Under the pieces are notes generated by a model, which saw only the letters and a program-made list of their open reading frames with translations, did no database searches and had not been told where the DNA came from. From the NCBI GenBank assembly GCA_963575745.1, contig CAUYUJ010012725.1:147501-211500 (forward strand): 64,000 bases of DNA, read 5' to 3'. The translations under genes and the position numbers were made by a program. This DNA comes from Prorocentrum cordatum (Eukaryota > Sar > Dinophyceae > Prorocentrales > Prorocentraceae). Below are positions 22,255 to 31,411 of the stretch, in pieces; position 1 is the stretch's first letter, and every line of letters begins with the position of its first letter.

Positions 22255-22266
22255 GACAAGCTAGGT
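22255..22266 (+). repeat. Left target-site duplication GACAAGCTAGGT
   Basis: The twelve bases are identical to 28346-28357. The pair brackets the retrotransposon exactly, marking its insertion limits. Confidence 0.9.
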
Positions 22267-22295
22267 CCGTAGCCCTGGCTCAAGCCTGGCTCAAG
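22267..22295 (+). other. Spliced-leader relic, two partial copies in tandem
   Basis: The element starts CCGTAGCCCTGGCTCAAG, followed directly by CCTGGCTCAAG. The known dinoflagellate leader has CCGTAGCC at its start and TGGCTCAAG at its end, with ATTT between. Here that middle is shortened. A second partial copy directly after the first is the pattern left when an already trans-spliced mRNA is inserted, transcribed and trans-spliced again. Confidence 0.75.
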
Positions 22296-23575
22296 CCATT
22301 TCCCTCTCGCTCGGGAGGGGTGAGGGCTCGAGTGGCACAGCGCCTTCCTGCAATCCCTCTGCACCACCGACCTGGGCCACAGCAGGGCCGCAGAGGGATC
22401 ACACGTACCTCCCCCTTTTATTCTACACGATAGGCGGCCGTGGCAAAGGCGGGCGGAAGGGCGGCCAGGCCCCTGGAGGGGGACAGGGCAAAGGCAAAGG
22501 CAAGACCGAAGCCAAGACCAAGTCACCGCCACCGCTGCCTCAGGAAGCAGCTCAGAGTGTCTCATGGACTTGCGGATGTTGCGAGTCCAGCGTCAGCCTT
22601 CGTCATCAGTGGTGCTGGCAGTGCGGCACGCACTGGGAGGCTTCACATACGGCGGATCCTGGACGTTCAACAGCGACGGCTCCAGGCCCGAAGCCCAAAG
22701 AGAGCACCGAAGAGAAGAAGATAGGCCCGAGGATCCTCAAACTTCAGCAGTCTCTGGACCTCTTGCGAGGGCTGGAGTCGAAGGCCGAGGGTCGTGTCGA
22801 GGCCCTTACCGAACAAGCTATGACGGCTCTCGAAGGAGTTCTTGCTCAGTTTCGCCTTGATCGAGATTCTGAAAGAACCGAGAGCCAGCTGACGCAGGCC
22901 ATCTATACGAAGTTAAACAAAGCCCAGCATCAGTTAGAGCAGCATGTAGCCTACATCGAGAAGCAGCAGCAGAGCCTGGATGACTTAGGGGTGAAGCGCG
23001 CGCTGCTGGTCGCCGACATCGAGGCGGCGAACATCACGAAGACGGAAATGAAGTTGAAGGTCTACAATCTATGGAGGGGGCAGTATTCGGCTCTCAACGA
23101 CCCGTACATGTCGCAGCATCCTCCTGGGTTGGTTCTACCAGCTGGTAAAGGAGCAGCGGTCGCAGCTATGGCACAGAGTGGACCTATTGACTCAGCATCA
23201 GCATTCTTACAGAGTATGAGTTTCCTGCACAGTACCCTCTCGGACGAGCTGACGCAGCAGCTGAAGGCGCCCATGGAAGAGTTTGCGCAGCACCTCCGCG
23301 GCATCGAGTCCAGCGGGGCGGCCGCGTGCGGAGCTGGAGAGGCGCCACCACGAGCTGAAGCAGTTGAGGCTGCAGCTGCGGAGGCTGGCCGAGAGGGGGT
23401 GGCGGCAGCAGCCAAGGGGCACGGCGAGGAGTCAGCTGCAGCGGCTGAGGACGCGCCGATGCCCCAGGCGCCCTTGGCGGGCAGGCGCCCAGCTGAGGAG
23501 GCTGCTGAGAGCGCCGCCAAGCGCAGGAACGAGGAGGAGGCCGCAGTGGCTGGGGGAGACCCGTCGTACGGGTAA
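22296..23575 (+). CDS. Retrotransposon ORF1: zinc finger and coiled-coil protein
   Basis: The frame is open from the leader relic to a TAA at 23573-23575, about 425 codons. It starts basic (GRGKGGRKGGQ, GKGKGKTEAKTK). A zinc finger follows at about 22565-22636: W, then C-X2-C-X10-C-X2-C, the spacing of a RanBP2-type finger, which binds RNA or protein. Then comes a Gln/Leu/Glu-rich likely coiled coil (22760-23070) and an Ala/Glu-rich C-terminus (23310-23570). By position it is probably the RNA-binding ORF1 protein. No ATG exists in any frame between the leader and 22564, and the first in-frame ATG is at 22820, downstream of the zinc finger. The copy may therefore be 5'-truncated by internal trans-splicing, or it may start at a non-ATG codon. 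Confidence 0.65.
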
Positions 23576-23576
23576 C

Positions 23577-24587
23577 GCTCAGCAGACGCGGTGCGCCCGC
23601 GGTGGCTTGCAGATCCTCACGATCAACGCTGACAGTTGGTACTCTGCAAAGTCGCACATTCTTCATCGTGAGGCTCGCATCGTACTCGTACAAGAAACAA
23701 TTATTGAAGGTCCAGATACGTGGGATGAGCGCAAAAAGCTTCGCAAGTTGGGCTGGAAGTCGTTCTGGGCACCCTGTGCCAAGACGGCCAAAGGTGGCCG
23801 CAGCAGCGGCGTTGCGATTTCATTTCGAGCGCATCTCGACGCCTGGCAGGCACCGGGCCATGAGGAGCCGCTGGTCCCACATCGATTAATTCAGGCATTT
23901 TTCAGAACCAGAGTGTTGGGCGTGGTTTCCGTGCACTGCGGCCACTGGAAGGATGGGGAGGGCCTGGGCCCAAACAACCTGCAGATCGCCAAGCAGCTGG
24001 GGGGCAGCGTGCTCTACCACTCGCTCCCCTTCATCGCGGGCGGAGATCGGAACCTCGAGCCCAATGTGTTTCAGGAGGGCTTCGCGCCCCACAAGATGAA
24101 CGGGCAGCTGGTGATCCCATCGCCCGCTGCAACCTGCATGTCGGCCTCGCCAGGTCGGTGCTACGACTACTTTATAGTGGCCAAAGTCTTGATGACTTGC
24201 ATCGGCACGGCTGAGACAGATTTGAACTCAGAGTTGTACCCCCACAGGCCGGTGCTCCTGACCTTTAAGACTGATCTTGACAAGCTCACGGTGCACCGTA
24301 TGAAGAAGCACGCCAAGCTCCCAGTGGACTTACCCGTTGGGCCCGCTCCAGAGCCCCCAGATTACCAGGACCTGGTGGACAACCTAGAAGGTCTCCTGCA
24401 GTCTCTTCAGTTTCCTGAAGGCTATCGACTTCCGCGTCCAGTCGGAGTCGGAGGGCTCCAAGCAGGTCTAGATGCCAACTACCAATCTTGGTGTGAGAGG
24501 TCTTGGGGAGAGCTTCAGGGACTCTGCAATGTTACCCTCAAGGAGCCCGTGGAGGTAGCCCGCGCAGCACCCAGGAGATTCCTTTAG
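23577..24587 (+). CDS. Retrotransposon ORF2, endonuclease domain
   Basis: After ORF1 the coding frame moves by +1 and the endonuclease begins at about 23595 with LQILTINADSWYSAKSHI. The active-site series is intact: INAD (Asn), VLVQET (Glu), FIAGGDRNLEP (Asp and Asn), RCYDYFIVAK (Asp) and YPHRPVLLTF (His). This is an EEP-fold, AP-endonuclease-like domain that would nick target DNA. The frame ends at a TAG (24585-24587), beyond which the same frame continues into the reverse transcriptase, so the stop splits one polyprotein. The TAG is either a mutation, a sequencing error or a read-through codon. Overlapping Ala/Arg-rich sequence before 23580 in this frame is probably a shadow of ORF1. Confidence 0.75.
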   Translation, partial: AQQTRCARGGLQILTINADSWYSAKSHILHREARIVLVQETIIEGPDTWDERKKLRKLGWKSFWAPCAKTAKGGRSSGVAISFRAHLDAWQAPGHEEPLVPHRLIQAFFRTRVLGVVSVHCGHWKDGEGLGPNNLQIAKQLGGSVLYHSLPFIAGGDRNLEPNVFQEGFAPHKMNGQLVIPSPAATCMSASPGRCYDYFIVAKVLMTCIGTAETDLNSELYPHRPVLLTFKTDLDKLTVHRMKKHAKLPVDLPVGPAPEPPDYQDLVDNLEGLLQSLQFPEGYRLPRPVGVGGLQAGLDANYQSWCERSWGELQGLCNVTLKEPVEVARAAPRRFL

Positions 24588-26855
24588 GCGAGCTGCTTTG
24601 CACCAAGAGGTCCCCACGAGGAGCCCATATCGTGCGACGCATTGGCTGTCTCAGAGGACCCGCGAGTTGTGCAGTCTGCTCAGGAGTGGCACATATTTGG
24701 ATCTATCAGATTATTTCAGAAGCTTGGTTCGCTCGACATGGTCAGCGACGAGGACAGGGGGTATTTTCAAGTATCATTCCCTGGCGGTCTTGATCTGTGG
24801 ACCAGTCTGCTCCGAGGAGCGGTCGCTCCATTGCGGGCCCCAGGTGAAGTTGAGTATCTGGAGATCCGAGCTGGGTCGCTCCTTGCCCTACATCACCTCG
24901 CCTCCTATCTGTCCTCCATCTACCTCCCCCGTGAAAAACACGAGAAAGCACAGCAATGGAGAGACTGGTGCTCGGAGGCTTTGTCTGGTGGAGCGAAGTG
25001 GGCTCACGCCTACGCCAAGGTGGCGGCCAACAAGCGTCAGGCCTTGCTCCCGACAGACGACGGCATGCACACGTCATGTCTCGCCAGCCAGCTTACGGAC
25101 GAGGTCCAGAAATGGAGGAAGGCTTGGGGAGAGGATCAGAAGGAGGAGGACGAGGAGCTAGAGTGGCCCCAGGACATGATCATTCCGAAACCTCCAGATG
25201 CAGAAGCAATCACGATTTTGAGCAAGAGTTTCAAACGATCGACGATTGCAGCAGACGGCTTTCATCCTCGCCATTATCATCTTTTAAGTCGACCCGTCCT
25301 TGTTGCTTTCAGTCTGGTCATGGGCCTCATGACCGTGCTCGGTTCCGCGCCGAGCTAGATGCACAAGCTTGTCGTGGCTCTCTCCCAGAGGCCCCTTTCA
25401 GGCAGGCGTCCGATCGGATTCTTTCAGAGCCTTATCAGAATGACATCCCGGTGGCATTCGAGGCACTGCGAAGAGTGGGGGAAGAACGTTTCCGACCAAG
25501 GTGTATTTTCCATGGCCCCAGGCCGCAGTGCAGTTGATGCTGTTTGGAGGCAACAGATGCGTGGAGATCTAGCCGTAGCAAACCGTCAAGAGGCTCTAAC
25601 TGTACGAGGAGATCTAAACCAATGTTATGAACATGTACAGCATCCGCAACTAGTTCGAGCATGCACGGGCTGGCAATGCCCCCGATTCACGGTACGCTTC
25701 CCCATGCACACACATCGGTGGGCTAGGGTACTCAGTATGGAGGGAGTGGTTGCGGAGGAGTTGGAGCCTGGGCAAGGGATCGTAGCTCGGAGTAGTACTG
25801 CGACGTTTGAAATCAAATGTTACTGCATACCCACTGCAAATCGGTTCCAGGAGCTCAGGTTCGCACCTACATTCGCTGTTCACATAGACGATTTCTCGCT
25901 GAACATGTATGATAGTTGTATTCGCAGTTGTGTTAGACATATGGCCCTGGCTATGGCATTCCTGGTAGAGCAGCTGTCCTCTCTCTTCAACCTGCGCTTT
26001 GCCTTTAACAAGTTTGCGATCACTGGCGCCAGCACTGAGCTTGTGGAGCTCGCGCAGAGTCAGCTGGGACAGTACGCAGGCGAGTTTAACCATTCCATCA
26101 TCAACTTGGGCGTGGACTTTGCCCCTGGGAAGTCCAAGACCAGACCCCAGGCCAAGGCTAAACGAAAGGAGAGGTGGGGGACAGGGAGGCCCCGTCTTGC
26201 CATGATACGCAGCCTGAAAAACCCGAGACGATCCAGGGTCAAGGTTTGGTTTTGTGGAGCCAAGCCTGCGACTACGCACGGCGAAGAGGTTGTGGGGTGG
26301 ACGCTCCGAGAGATCAGGAAGCTCAGGTCTCAAGCTGCTGGCTTTTTAGGTATCGCCACCTGCGGGGCGGACCTCAACCTCGCTTTTGCCCTGAAGCCCA
26401 GCAAGGGTCTGATCAGACATGCAGGCGCGACCCTCACCCGTTGTGCGAAGGAGTTCTGGTTAGCCACGGACGAGAAACTTCGGCCAGGGGACTGCGTTGC
26501 TGTTGGGGATCTGGTCAAGCTGGTCCATGAGGTTCACCTTTTTCAGGAACGTCGTCCGAAGGCTTCCTGGTGGGAATGCTTGGCTTGGGGCCCTGTCGGG
26601 GCTATGCTACAATGGATATCCAGAGCTGGATGGTCTATCCGTGGCCATGGGATGTTTACCATGCGGGGTGGGGCCCCCTGTGTGCTTTCAGATATACCGT
26701 ATGTTTCTGTTTCAAGATATTTCGTCCGGGACTTAGGTAAGGAGTTCGTGCAGCAGAGTTTGCAGCGTAGGCTGAAAGACAGTGAACACGAGCGTGCAGT
26801 TGAGATTTTGGGGCGTGGACTCTGGGTGGAATCCCCTCGGTCCTTCTGGACCTAA
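24588..26855 (+). pseudogene. Retrotransposon ORF2, reverse transcriptase domain
   Basis: This is the same frame as the endonuclease, with one more TAG at 25356-25358 followed by continued homologous-looking sequence. Motifs in order: SFKRSTIAADGFHPRHY (fingers, 25228-25280), GVFSMAPGRSAVD, LTVRGDLNQCYEHV with the motif A Asp (about 25600), GQGIVARSSTATFEIK (motif B, about 25780) and FAVHIDDFSLN with the catalytic Asp pair (about 25880). IDD replaces the usual YADD. INLGVDFAPGKSKTRP follows as in related elements. The domain copies element RNA into DNA. The catalytic residues are kept, but two stops and the frame change near 26835 break the protein. It is a close relative in layout, not in sequence, of the dead LINE at 4251-8405. 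Confidence 0.75.
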
Positions 26856-28041
26856 GCGTCAGAGCAAGCTCCAAAAACGCGTCACGAAGCAAGTGTTCAC
26901 TCGGTCTTATGTGACGGCCAGTCACCTGCACAAGTGGGGCTACCAGCTAGAGCCGCTCTGCCCGCTGTGCCGCGACGGAGTGCACGGCACCATCGACGGA
27001 GTATGGCACAGGTGCTTTGAATGCCCAGCTTTGGCAGTTCGCCGAGCTGAGCATCTCCCAGCAGAGTGGGCAGCAGCAGGACTGGAGGCAGGACCAGAGG
27101 ATCCGTTTTTCAGTTCTTTGTGGCTCCCCGTGCCGAACGACCTGCAGGAACCGACCTGGGAAGGGGCGATATTTTTCGTGGGCCCTGACGGGCCCGTCGC
27201 ACCTTTCCGTTTCAACAAGAACGAGTACCTATATAGTGTTGGGTCTTGTTTTGGAGGTACTTACGATATGGTTTCCAGAGCTGGATGGGGTTTTGTTTCT
27301 GTCAACGAGGAAGGAGGATTTACCAGAGGCATCTACGGCAACGTTCCTGGTATCCTTCCCCAGAGTTCAGTGTTCGGCGAAGTTTATGCGCTCCTGTCTG
27401 GCCCCACGCACCTTGAGCCAGATCAGGTTGACGACCCCGTCGGGGCCGAGTATTTGATTCATGTTGATTGCGAAGCGCTGCTAGGAAGATATCGTGATCC
27501 TTGGAAGGCTATGTCAGGTGCCAGCCCGCTGTCAGAAGTATGGCGTGCCCTCGACCGTTCAGCAGTTCCCCAGTGGAGTCTGAAAAAAGTCAAGGCCCAT
27601 GTGCAAGGAGAGCTCGCGGGGGTTGCCCTGCGACACCAGCGCGGCAATGACAAAGCCGATGGGCTAGCTAAAGATGGAGCTAAACGTCATCATAAGGAGG
27701 TCCTCGATGATATCAACAAATATGAGGTGTGTCTAGCTGGCTGGGAGGAAGTAGCGTTAGGTATGGGCAATATTCTCCTAGAGATCCCGAAAGCGAAAGC
27801 TCTCTTCGGGGATTTAGCCAGCAATCCGTCCATCCCGAGGCCGAAGGCTGTCTCCAGCGGTCGCCCTCGCCGTGTGCTCTGGACAGGATTAGCGTGGAGG
27901 TGCGTCCAATGTGCTCGCACCTTCAGCAATCAGCGACCTAAGAGCCCGTGCGCCGCTTTGACCCCCAGCCTAGGGCAGGTGGTGGAGTTAGAAGTCCCCC
28001 CCCACACACAAGTTGCACGTGTGTCGCACAGTAGAGACTAA
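26836..28041 (+). pseudogene. Retrotransposon ORF2, zinc-binding and RNase H domains
   Basis: The frame is shifted by +1 relative to the reverse transcriptase; the junction lies within about 20 bases of 26835. LCPLCRDGVHG and WHRCFECP (26955-27030) form a Cys/His cluster. The RNase H fold follows: SVGSCFGG, RAGWGFVSV, SVFGEVYALL with its Glu, YLIHVDCEALLG with its Asp, VKAHVQGEL and GNDKADGLAKDG with the last Asp. RNase H removes RNA from the RNA-DNA hybrid. The first catalytic Asp, expected in an xDGS motif, is Val (GTT, 27238-27240), a single-base change. The activity is therefore probably lost in this copy. Confidence 0.7.
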
Positions 28042-28261
28042 TATACCGTTAGTGTTTTGTTCGCGTTGCGGGGCCTATACCTCGGGCCTTCCCCGTAAGA
28101 TCGGTGAGCCCTGCAATGAGATCTTCAAGCGACAGAGGTCTCAGATTATGAACGGCAAGTGCCCATGGCCTAAGGGCCTGCACTTGTCGCGTCCGTGGCC
28201 CTTGGCTCGCCCAGTAGAGGTCCCTGGCAGCGAGTGGTGGGGCAAGATGCGCTACCTCTAA
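28013..28261 (+). pseudogene. Retrotransposon C-terminal Cys-rich tail, out of frame
   Basis: LHVCRTVETNIPLVFCSRCG, AYTSGLPRKIGEPCNE and KCPWPKGLHL run to a TAA at 28259-28261. This frame is +1 to the RNase H frame. The change probably lies in the eight-C run near 27998-28005, a likely sequencing or replication slip. The preceding frame holds WRCVQCARTFSNQ, so the tail has paired Cys motifs that may bind zinc. About 84 bases of non-coding 3' end follow before the target duplication. Confidence 0.6.
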
Positions 28262-28345
28262 TTAATTGATAGGTTCATTGTCACGTCTCTTTTTTCCCAC
28301 AGCCCTTATCGATCATGGATTGGAAGGAGCAATGAGCGAGCCACT

Positions 28346-28357
28346 GACAAGCTAGGT
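28346..28357 (+). repeat. Right target-site duplication GACAAGCTAGGT
   Basis: Identical to 22255-22266. It closes the retrotransposon insertion. Confidence 0.9.
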
Positions 28358-28467
28358 GCGCGCGCGACATATCTGACGTCCTACCCCTCCCTCCCATCCC
28401 TTACCATGGCGTTGATTTTCTCTATCCGCGGACTAGTGGGTGGTGGTGGGTGCGTGGTGCGTGCGTG

Positions 28468-28640
28468 CGTGCTGGTGCTGGTGCTGGTGCTGGTGCTGGT
28501 GCTGGTGCTGGTGCTGGTGCTGGTGCTGGTGCTGGTGCTGGTGCTGGTGCTGGTGCTGGTGCTGGTGCTGGTGGTGGTGGTGGTGGTGTGTGTGTGTGTG
28601 TGCGTGTGTGCGTGTGTGCGCGTGTGCGCGTGTGCTGTGG
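28468..28640. repeat. GGTGCT hexamer and GT microsatellites
   Basis: About 18 GGTGCT units run to 28575, then GGT and GT/GC dinucleotides. Frames give Val-Leu, Ala-Gly or His-Gln repeats, none a real protein. Confidence 0.95.
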
Positions 28641-28654
28641 CATGGCACGGGAAA

Positions 28655-28845
28655 TGACGCCAGCGCTGCAGCGGGAACACGAGTCGAAACGGGCGGAAAC
28701 GCGGAAATGAGGCCAGCGCTGCAGCGGGAGCACGATTCGGAACGAGCGGAAACACGGAAATGAGGCCAGCGCTGCAGCGGGAGCACGATTCGGAACGAGC
28801 GGGGCCCGAAAATGAGGCCGACGCCTCGGCGAGAGCAGCATTTTG
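28655..28845. repeat. Tandem repeat of about 51 bp, four diverging units
   Basis: Each unit contains AATGAGGCCAGCGCTGCAGC, then GGGAGCACGA and TCGGAACGAGCGG. The word AATGAGGCCTGCGCTGCAGC recurs alone at 32478-32497, showing wider dispersal. Confidence 0.8.
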
Positions 28846-28984
28846 AAAAAAAACGCAGGCGAAAACCCAACTCCCGGGAATCTTGTGTGTAACAAAAAAC
28901 AGTACGCGGGGGGGTCTACTATTTTCAGGCCGCCATCGGGGGAAGAGGGAGAGTAGTATTCATATTGAATAGTTGTGGAGGATA

Positions 28985-29290
28985 TAGAGGAGGAGATTGA
29001 GGAGGCGGAGGAGAAGGATAAGCAGGGGGAGAAAGAGGAGGAGGAGGAGGAGGAGGAGGAGGAGGAGGAGGAGGAGGAGGAGGGAAAAGGAGGAGGAGGA
29101 GGAGGATAATGAGGAGGGAGGAGGCAGAGGAAGATCAGGAGGAGGGAGGAGGAGGAGGAGGAGGAGGAGGAGGACGAGGAGGACGAGGAGGACGAGGAGG
29201 TCGAAGGGAGGGGGGAGGAGGGAGGAGCATGAATGAGCTGGAAAAGAGGGGAGGGGAGAGGAGGAGGGAGAAGGGAGGAGGAGGACGTCG
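28985..29290. repeat. GA-rich array
   Basis: GAG/GGA units with a GGACGA variant near 29170-29200. No coding sequence. Confidence 0.9.
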
Positions 29291-29394
29291 GAGGGCGGCC
29301 GCACCCTCGCAGCAAGGCCGCCGAGCCGGCGGCGGCGCCCGTGGTTGGCCTCCGGGTAGGGTTGCTGCGGCTTCCTGGTGAGGGGACGGGCTTC

Positions 29395-29580
29395 AAGGAG
29401 GCGCCACCTCCCACCTTCACACCCGTCCATGCCGCCCAGATTGACCATCCATCCGTCCTATCTTCATCCATCCATCTCCATCGAGGGCGAGGGCCTCCAG
29501 GAGGCGCCGCCTCCCACCTTCACACCCATCCATGCCGCCCAGATTGACCTTCCATCCCTATCTCCATTCATCCATCCATC
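29395..29580. repeat. Tandem duplication of about 104 bp
   Basis: Two units share CCTCCCACCTTCACACCC, ATCCATGCCGCCCAGATTGA and ATCCATCC words. They start at about 29399 and 29503. No gene is seen from 29580 to 29825. Confidence 0.75.
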
Positions 29581-29825
29581 AAGGAGGGCTTCATAAGCAG
29601 GCGCCGCCGACTGCCTTCGTCGAGTCATGAGAATGGCCCTGGAAAAATCCGAATCGACTGCTGTCTGCGGCCATTCGGTGGATTCGTCGCTGGGGTCAAG
29701 ACAGGACGATGAGGAAAACGAGGAGAAGGACGACGAGGGGGGGGCAGGACGACGACGAGAACAACGACGAAGGGTCTTCAAGGAGGCGCGGCCTTCGACC
29801 TGCATCAGCTAGCATAAGCTTCCTG

Positions 29826-29935
29826 ACTACCTCGCAGACTTCTTGGGCCGTCGCTTGATCCACCCCCTTGGCGGTGCCTCGGGCGCCGCCCCCTGGGTCC
29901 GGCGCCAGTCCGCGCCTTTTTCCTGGACCTCTGAA
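29826..29935. repeat. Foldback element FB1 (diverged copy)
   Basis: The centre GGCGGTGCCTCGGGCGCC and flanking arms related to ACTTCTTGG/CCAGTCCGCGCC match the FB1 layout, with strong divergence. A degenerate tandem repeat of GTTGCGCCATGGGTTGCGC-type words follows at about 29950-30140. No gene is present. Confidence 0.45.
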
Positions 29936-30227
29936 AAGTTATGTTTCTGCCGTGTCTCATTCTTCCGGAGCGGGCTGCGCCACGGGTTGCACGACCCATG
30001 CGTTGTGTCATGGGTTGCGCGATCCATGGGTTGCGCCACGGGTTCCGACATGTGCGGACCGAGCGATCCGTGAGTTGCGCCATGGGCTGCGCCGTCCGTT
30101 TCGTCGCGCCCTTGGATTGGCCGCAGGCTGCGCCATCCGCGGGGTGTGCCAGAGGCTGTGCGCCTCTGGATTCGTGCTCGACTGCCGCCCATGAGCAGAC
30201 CAGGTCGCGCAAGTGGAAGAGTCAGTG

Positions 30228-30395
30228 GGGGCCCATGCCTAGAGACACCCTTCTTGCCTACAGGGTGCCCTGGGTTTCGATGGTTTCGCCATGGAAGGCG
30301 TGACGCTCCCACACCAAAAATCCGTGGACGCCCCAGGGTCTCTGGGTTGGGTTTCTTGTCGGAGGCTTCTTGTGGACTGGCCTCCGCTGTACAGT
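30228..30395 (+). repeat. Dispersed repeat R10 (copy 1)
   Basis: GCCCATGCCTAGAGACACC, AGGGTGCCCTGGGTTTCG, CCCACACCAAAAATCCGTGG and TGGACTGGCCTCC are shared in order with 60036-60215. It is non-coding. Confidence 0.75.
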
Positions 30396-30790
30396 GCCGT
30401 TTTTCATACATGCTCCGCGTGCGGATCATGTATGAAAAAGTGCAGGGATCAAACATTAAACACAAGGATGAGTTTATGCATCAATTTATTCCTGAATTAA
30501 TCATGTATTAACATTCCTACATATATAAGCATCATACGTATGAAAACCTGCCGTGTAATACAGCGGCGTGCTGCTGGGTGCGCCACAGGCTGCGGACGCT
30601 CCCGGCGGCCCAGAGCACAGCTGCCTGCACAGTGCCGTTTTCAATACATGCTCCGCGTGCGGATCATGTATCAAACATGCAGGGATGCAGTACCAACAAC
30701 AACGACGAGCTCATGCATACATTTACCCATACATTAATCATGTATTAAAACATCCGGTAGTTTCACACATCCTGCGTGTACTGCCCTGGA
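30390..30790. repeat. Two tandem units each carrying a strong hairpin
   Basis: Unit 1 has the near-perfect inverted repeat TTTTTCATACATG...CATGTATGAAAAA around TCCGC-GT-GCGGA (30400-30439). Unit 2 has the same hairpin core at 30644-30671. After each come AGGGAT and an AT-rich stretch ending in TTAATCATGTATTAA. Between units lies GCGCCACAGGCTGCGGACGC. The copies are about 240 bp apart. Confidence 0.8.
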
Positions 30791-30794
30791 AGTA

Positions 30795-31206
30795 GCTGCG
30801 CCACAGGTCCGGCGCTCGGCGGCCGCTCCTCGGACGGGTCTGCTGCTGCCTGCGCCGCAGGCCGCGCGCGCCACGACCGAGGAACACAGCAGCCGCCTGC
30901 CTTGCGTCGGGGCTGGACCTGCACGGCGCGTTTTGGCGATCCCGTGGGCCGCCTTCGTTTCGGCTTCCTTCCGCGGCCGAGGCGGAGCGAAGACAGAGCG
31001 AGGGAGAACGAGAACGAAACGCAGTCGAAAAACACCGCTTAGGTTCAGCCCTGCTCTGCGTCACAGGTGGCGCACCTTGGCGGCCGAGGACCGAGCCGCC
31101 CGTCATCAGCCTGCGCTGCAGCTGGGCACGCCCGGCGGCCGCCGAGCGTGAGGCCGGCTCGCGAGCGGTGGCTGCCAGGGCCTGCCTCGGTGAGGTCCAG
31201 GAGCCT
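30795..31206. other. No gene seen
   Basis: GC-rich sequence with overlapping Arg/Ala/Pro frames and no recognisable domain, ending at the next M2 element. Confidence 0.5.
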
Positions 31207-31369
31207 TCAGGAGGGAAAGAAACACACAGACACAATCAATCGTCGACTCCCCAGAAAATATGGGAAAATATCGGAATTGGGGGGGAAGACAAAAACCCAG
31301 AAAATATGGGAAAATATGGTGACTATTTTTATTTGTGTGTATTTATTTGTGTGTCCTGGGGCCCCTTCA
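31207..31369 (+). mobile_element. MITE-like element M2 (copy 2), TSD AGCCT
   Basis: A 163-bp copy begins TCAGGAGGGAAAGAAACACA and ends CCTGGGGCCCCTTCA. AGCCT flanks it at 31202-31206 and 31370-31374. Confidence 0.85.
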
Positions 31370-31411
31370 AGCCTGACGAAAGAGAAGCAAATGTGAGACG
31401 CGCCCGGAACA

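Larger units (their letters stand above)
22267..28345 (+). mobile_element. Full-length non-LTR retrotransposon beginning with spliced-leader sequence
   Basis: The 6079-bp insertion is bounded by an exact 12-bp duplication. Its first bases are a shortened copy of the dinoflagellate spliced leader. It encodes in order: ORF1 (zinc finger and coiled coil), an AP-endonuclease-like domain, a reverse transcriptase, RNase H and a Cys-rich C-terminus. Defects are TAG at 24585-24587 and 25356-25358 and frame changes near 26835 and 28000. There is no poly(A) tail before the right duplication. The perfect duplication argues for a fairly recent insertion by target-primed reverse transcription of a trans-spliced mRNA. 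Confidence 0.88.

Noticed and set aside
23283-23560. Upstream 90 codons of the ORF2 frame as a real N-terminal extension
   Set aside because: They overlap the Ala/Glu-rich end of ORF1 in another phase and are Arg/Gln-rich, as expected for a shadow frame.
24742-25070. Minus-strand frames inside the reverse transcriptase region
   Set aside because: They are antisense shadows of the retrotransposon and lack motifs.
28000-28262. A separate small zinc-finger gene at 28013-28261
   Set aside because: It continues the retrotransposon tail in a shifted frame after a C8 run and lies inside the target duplications.
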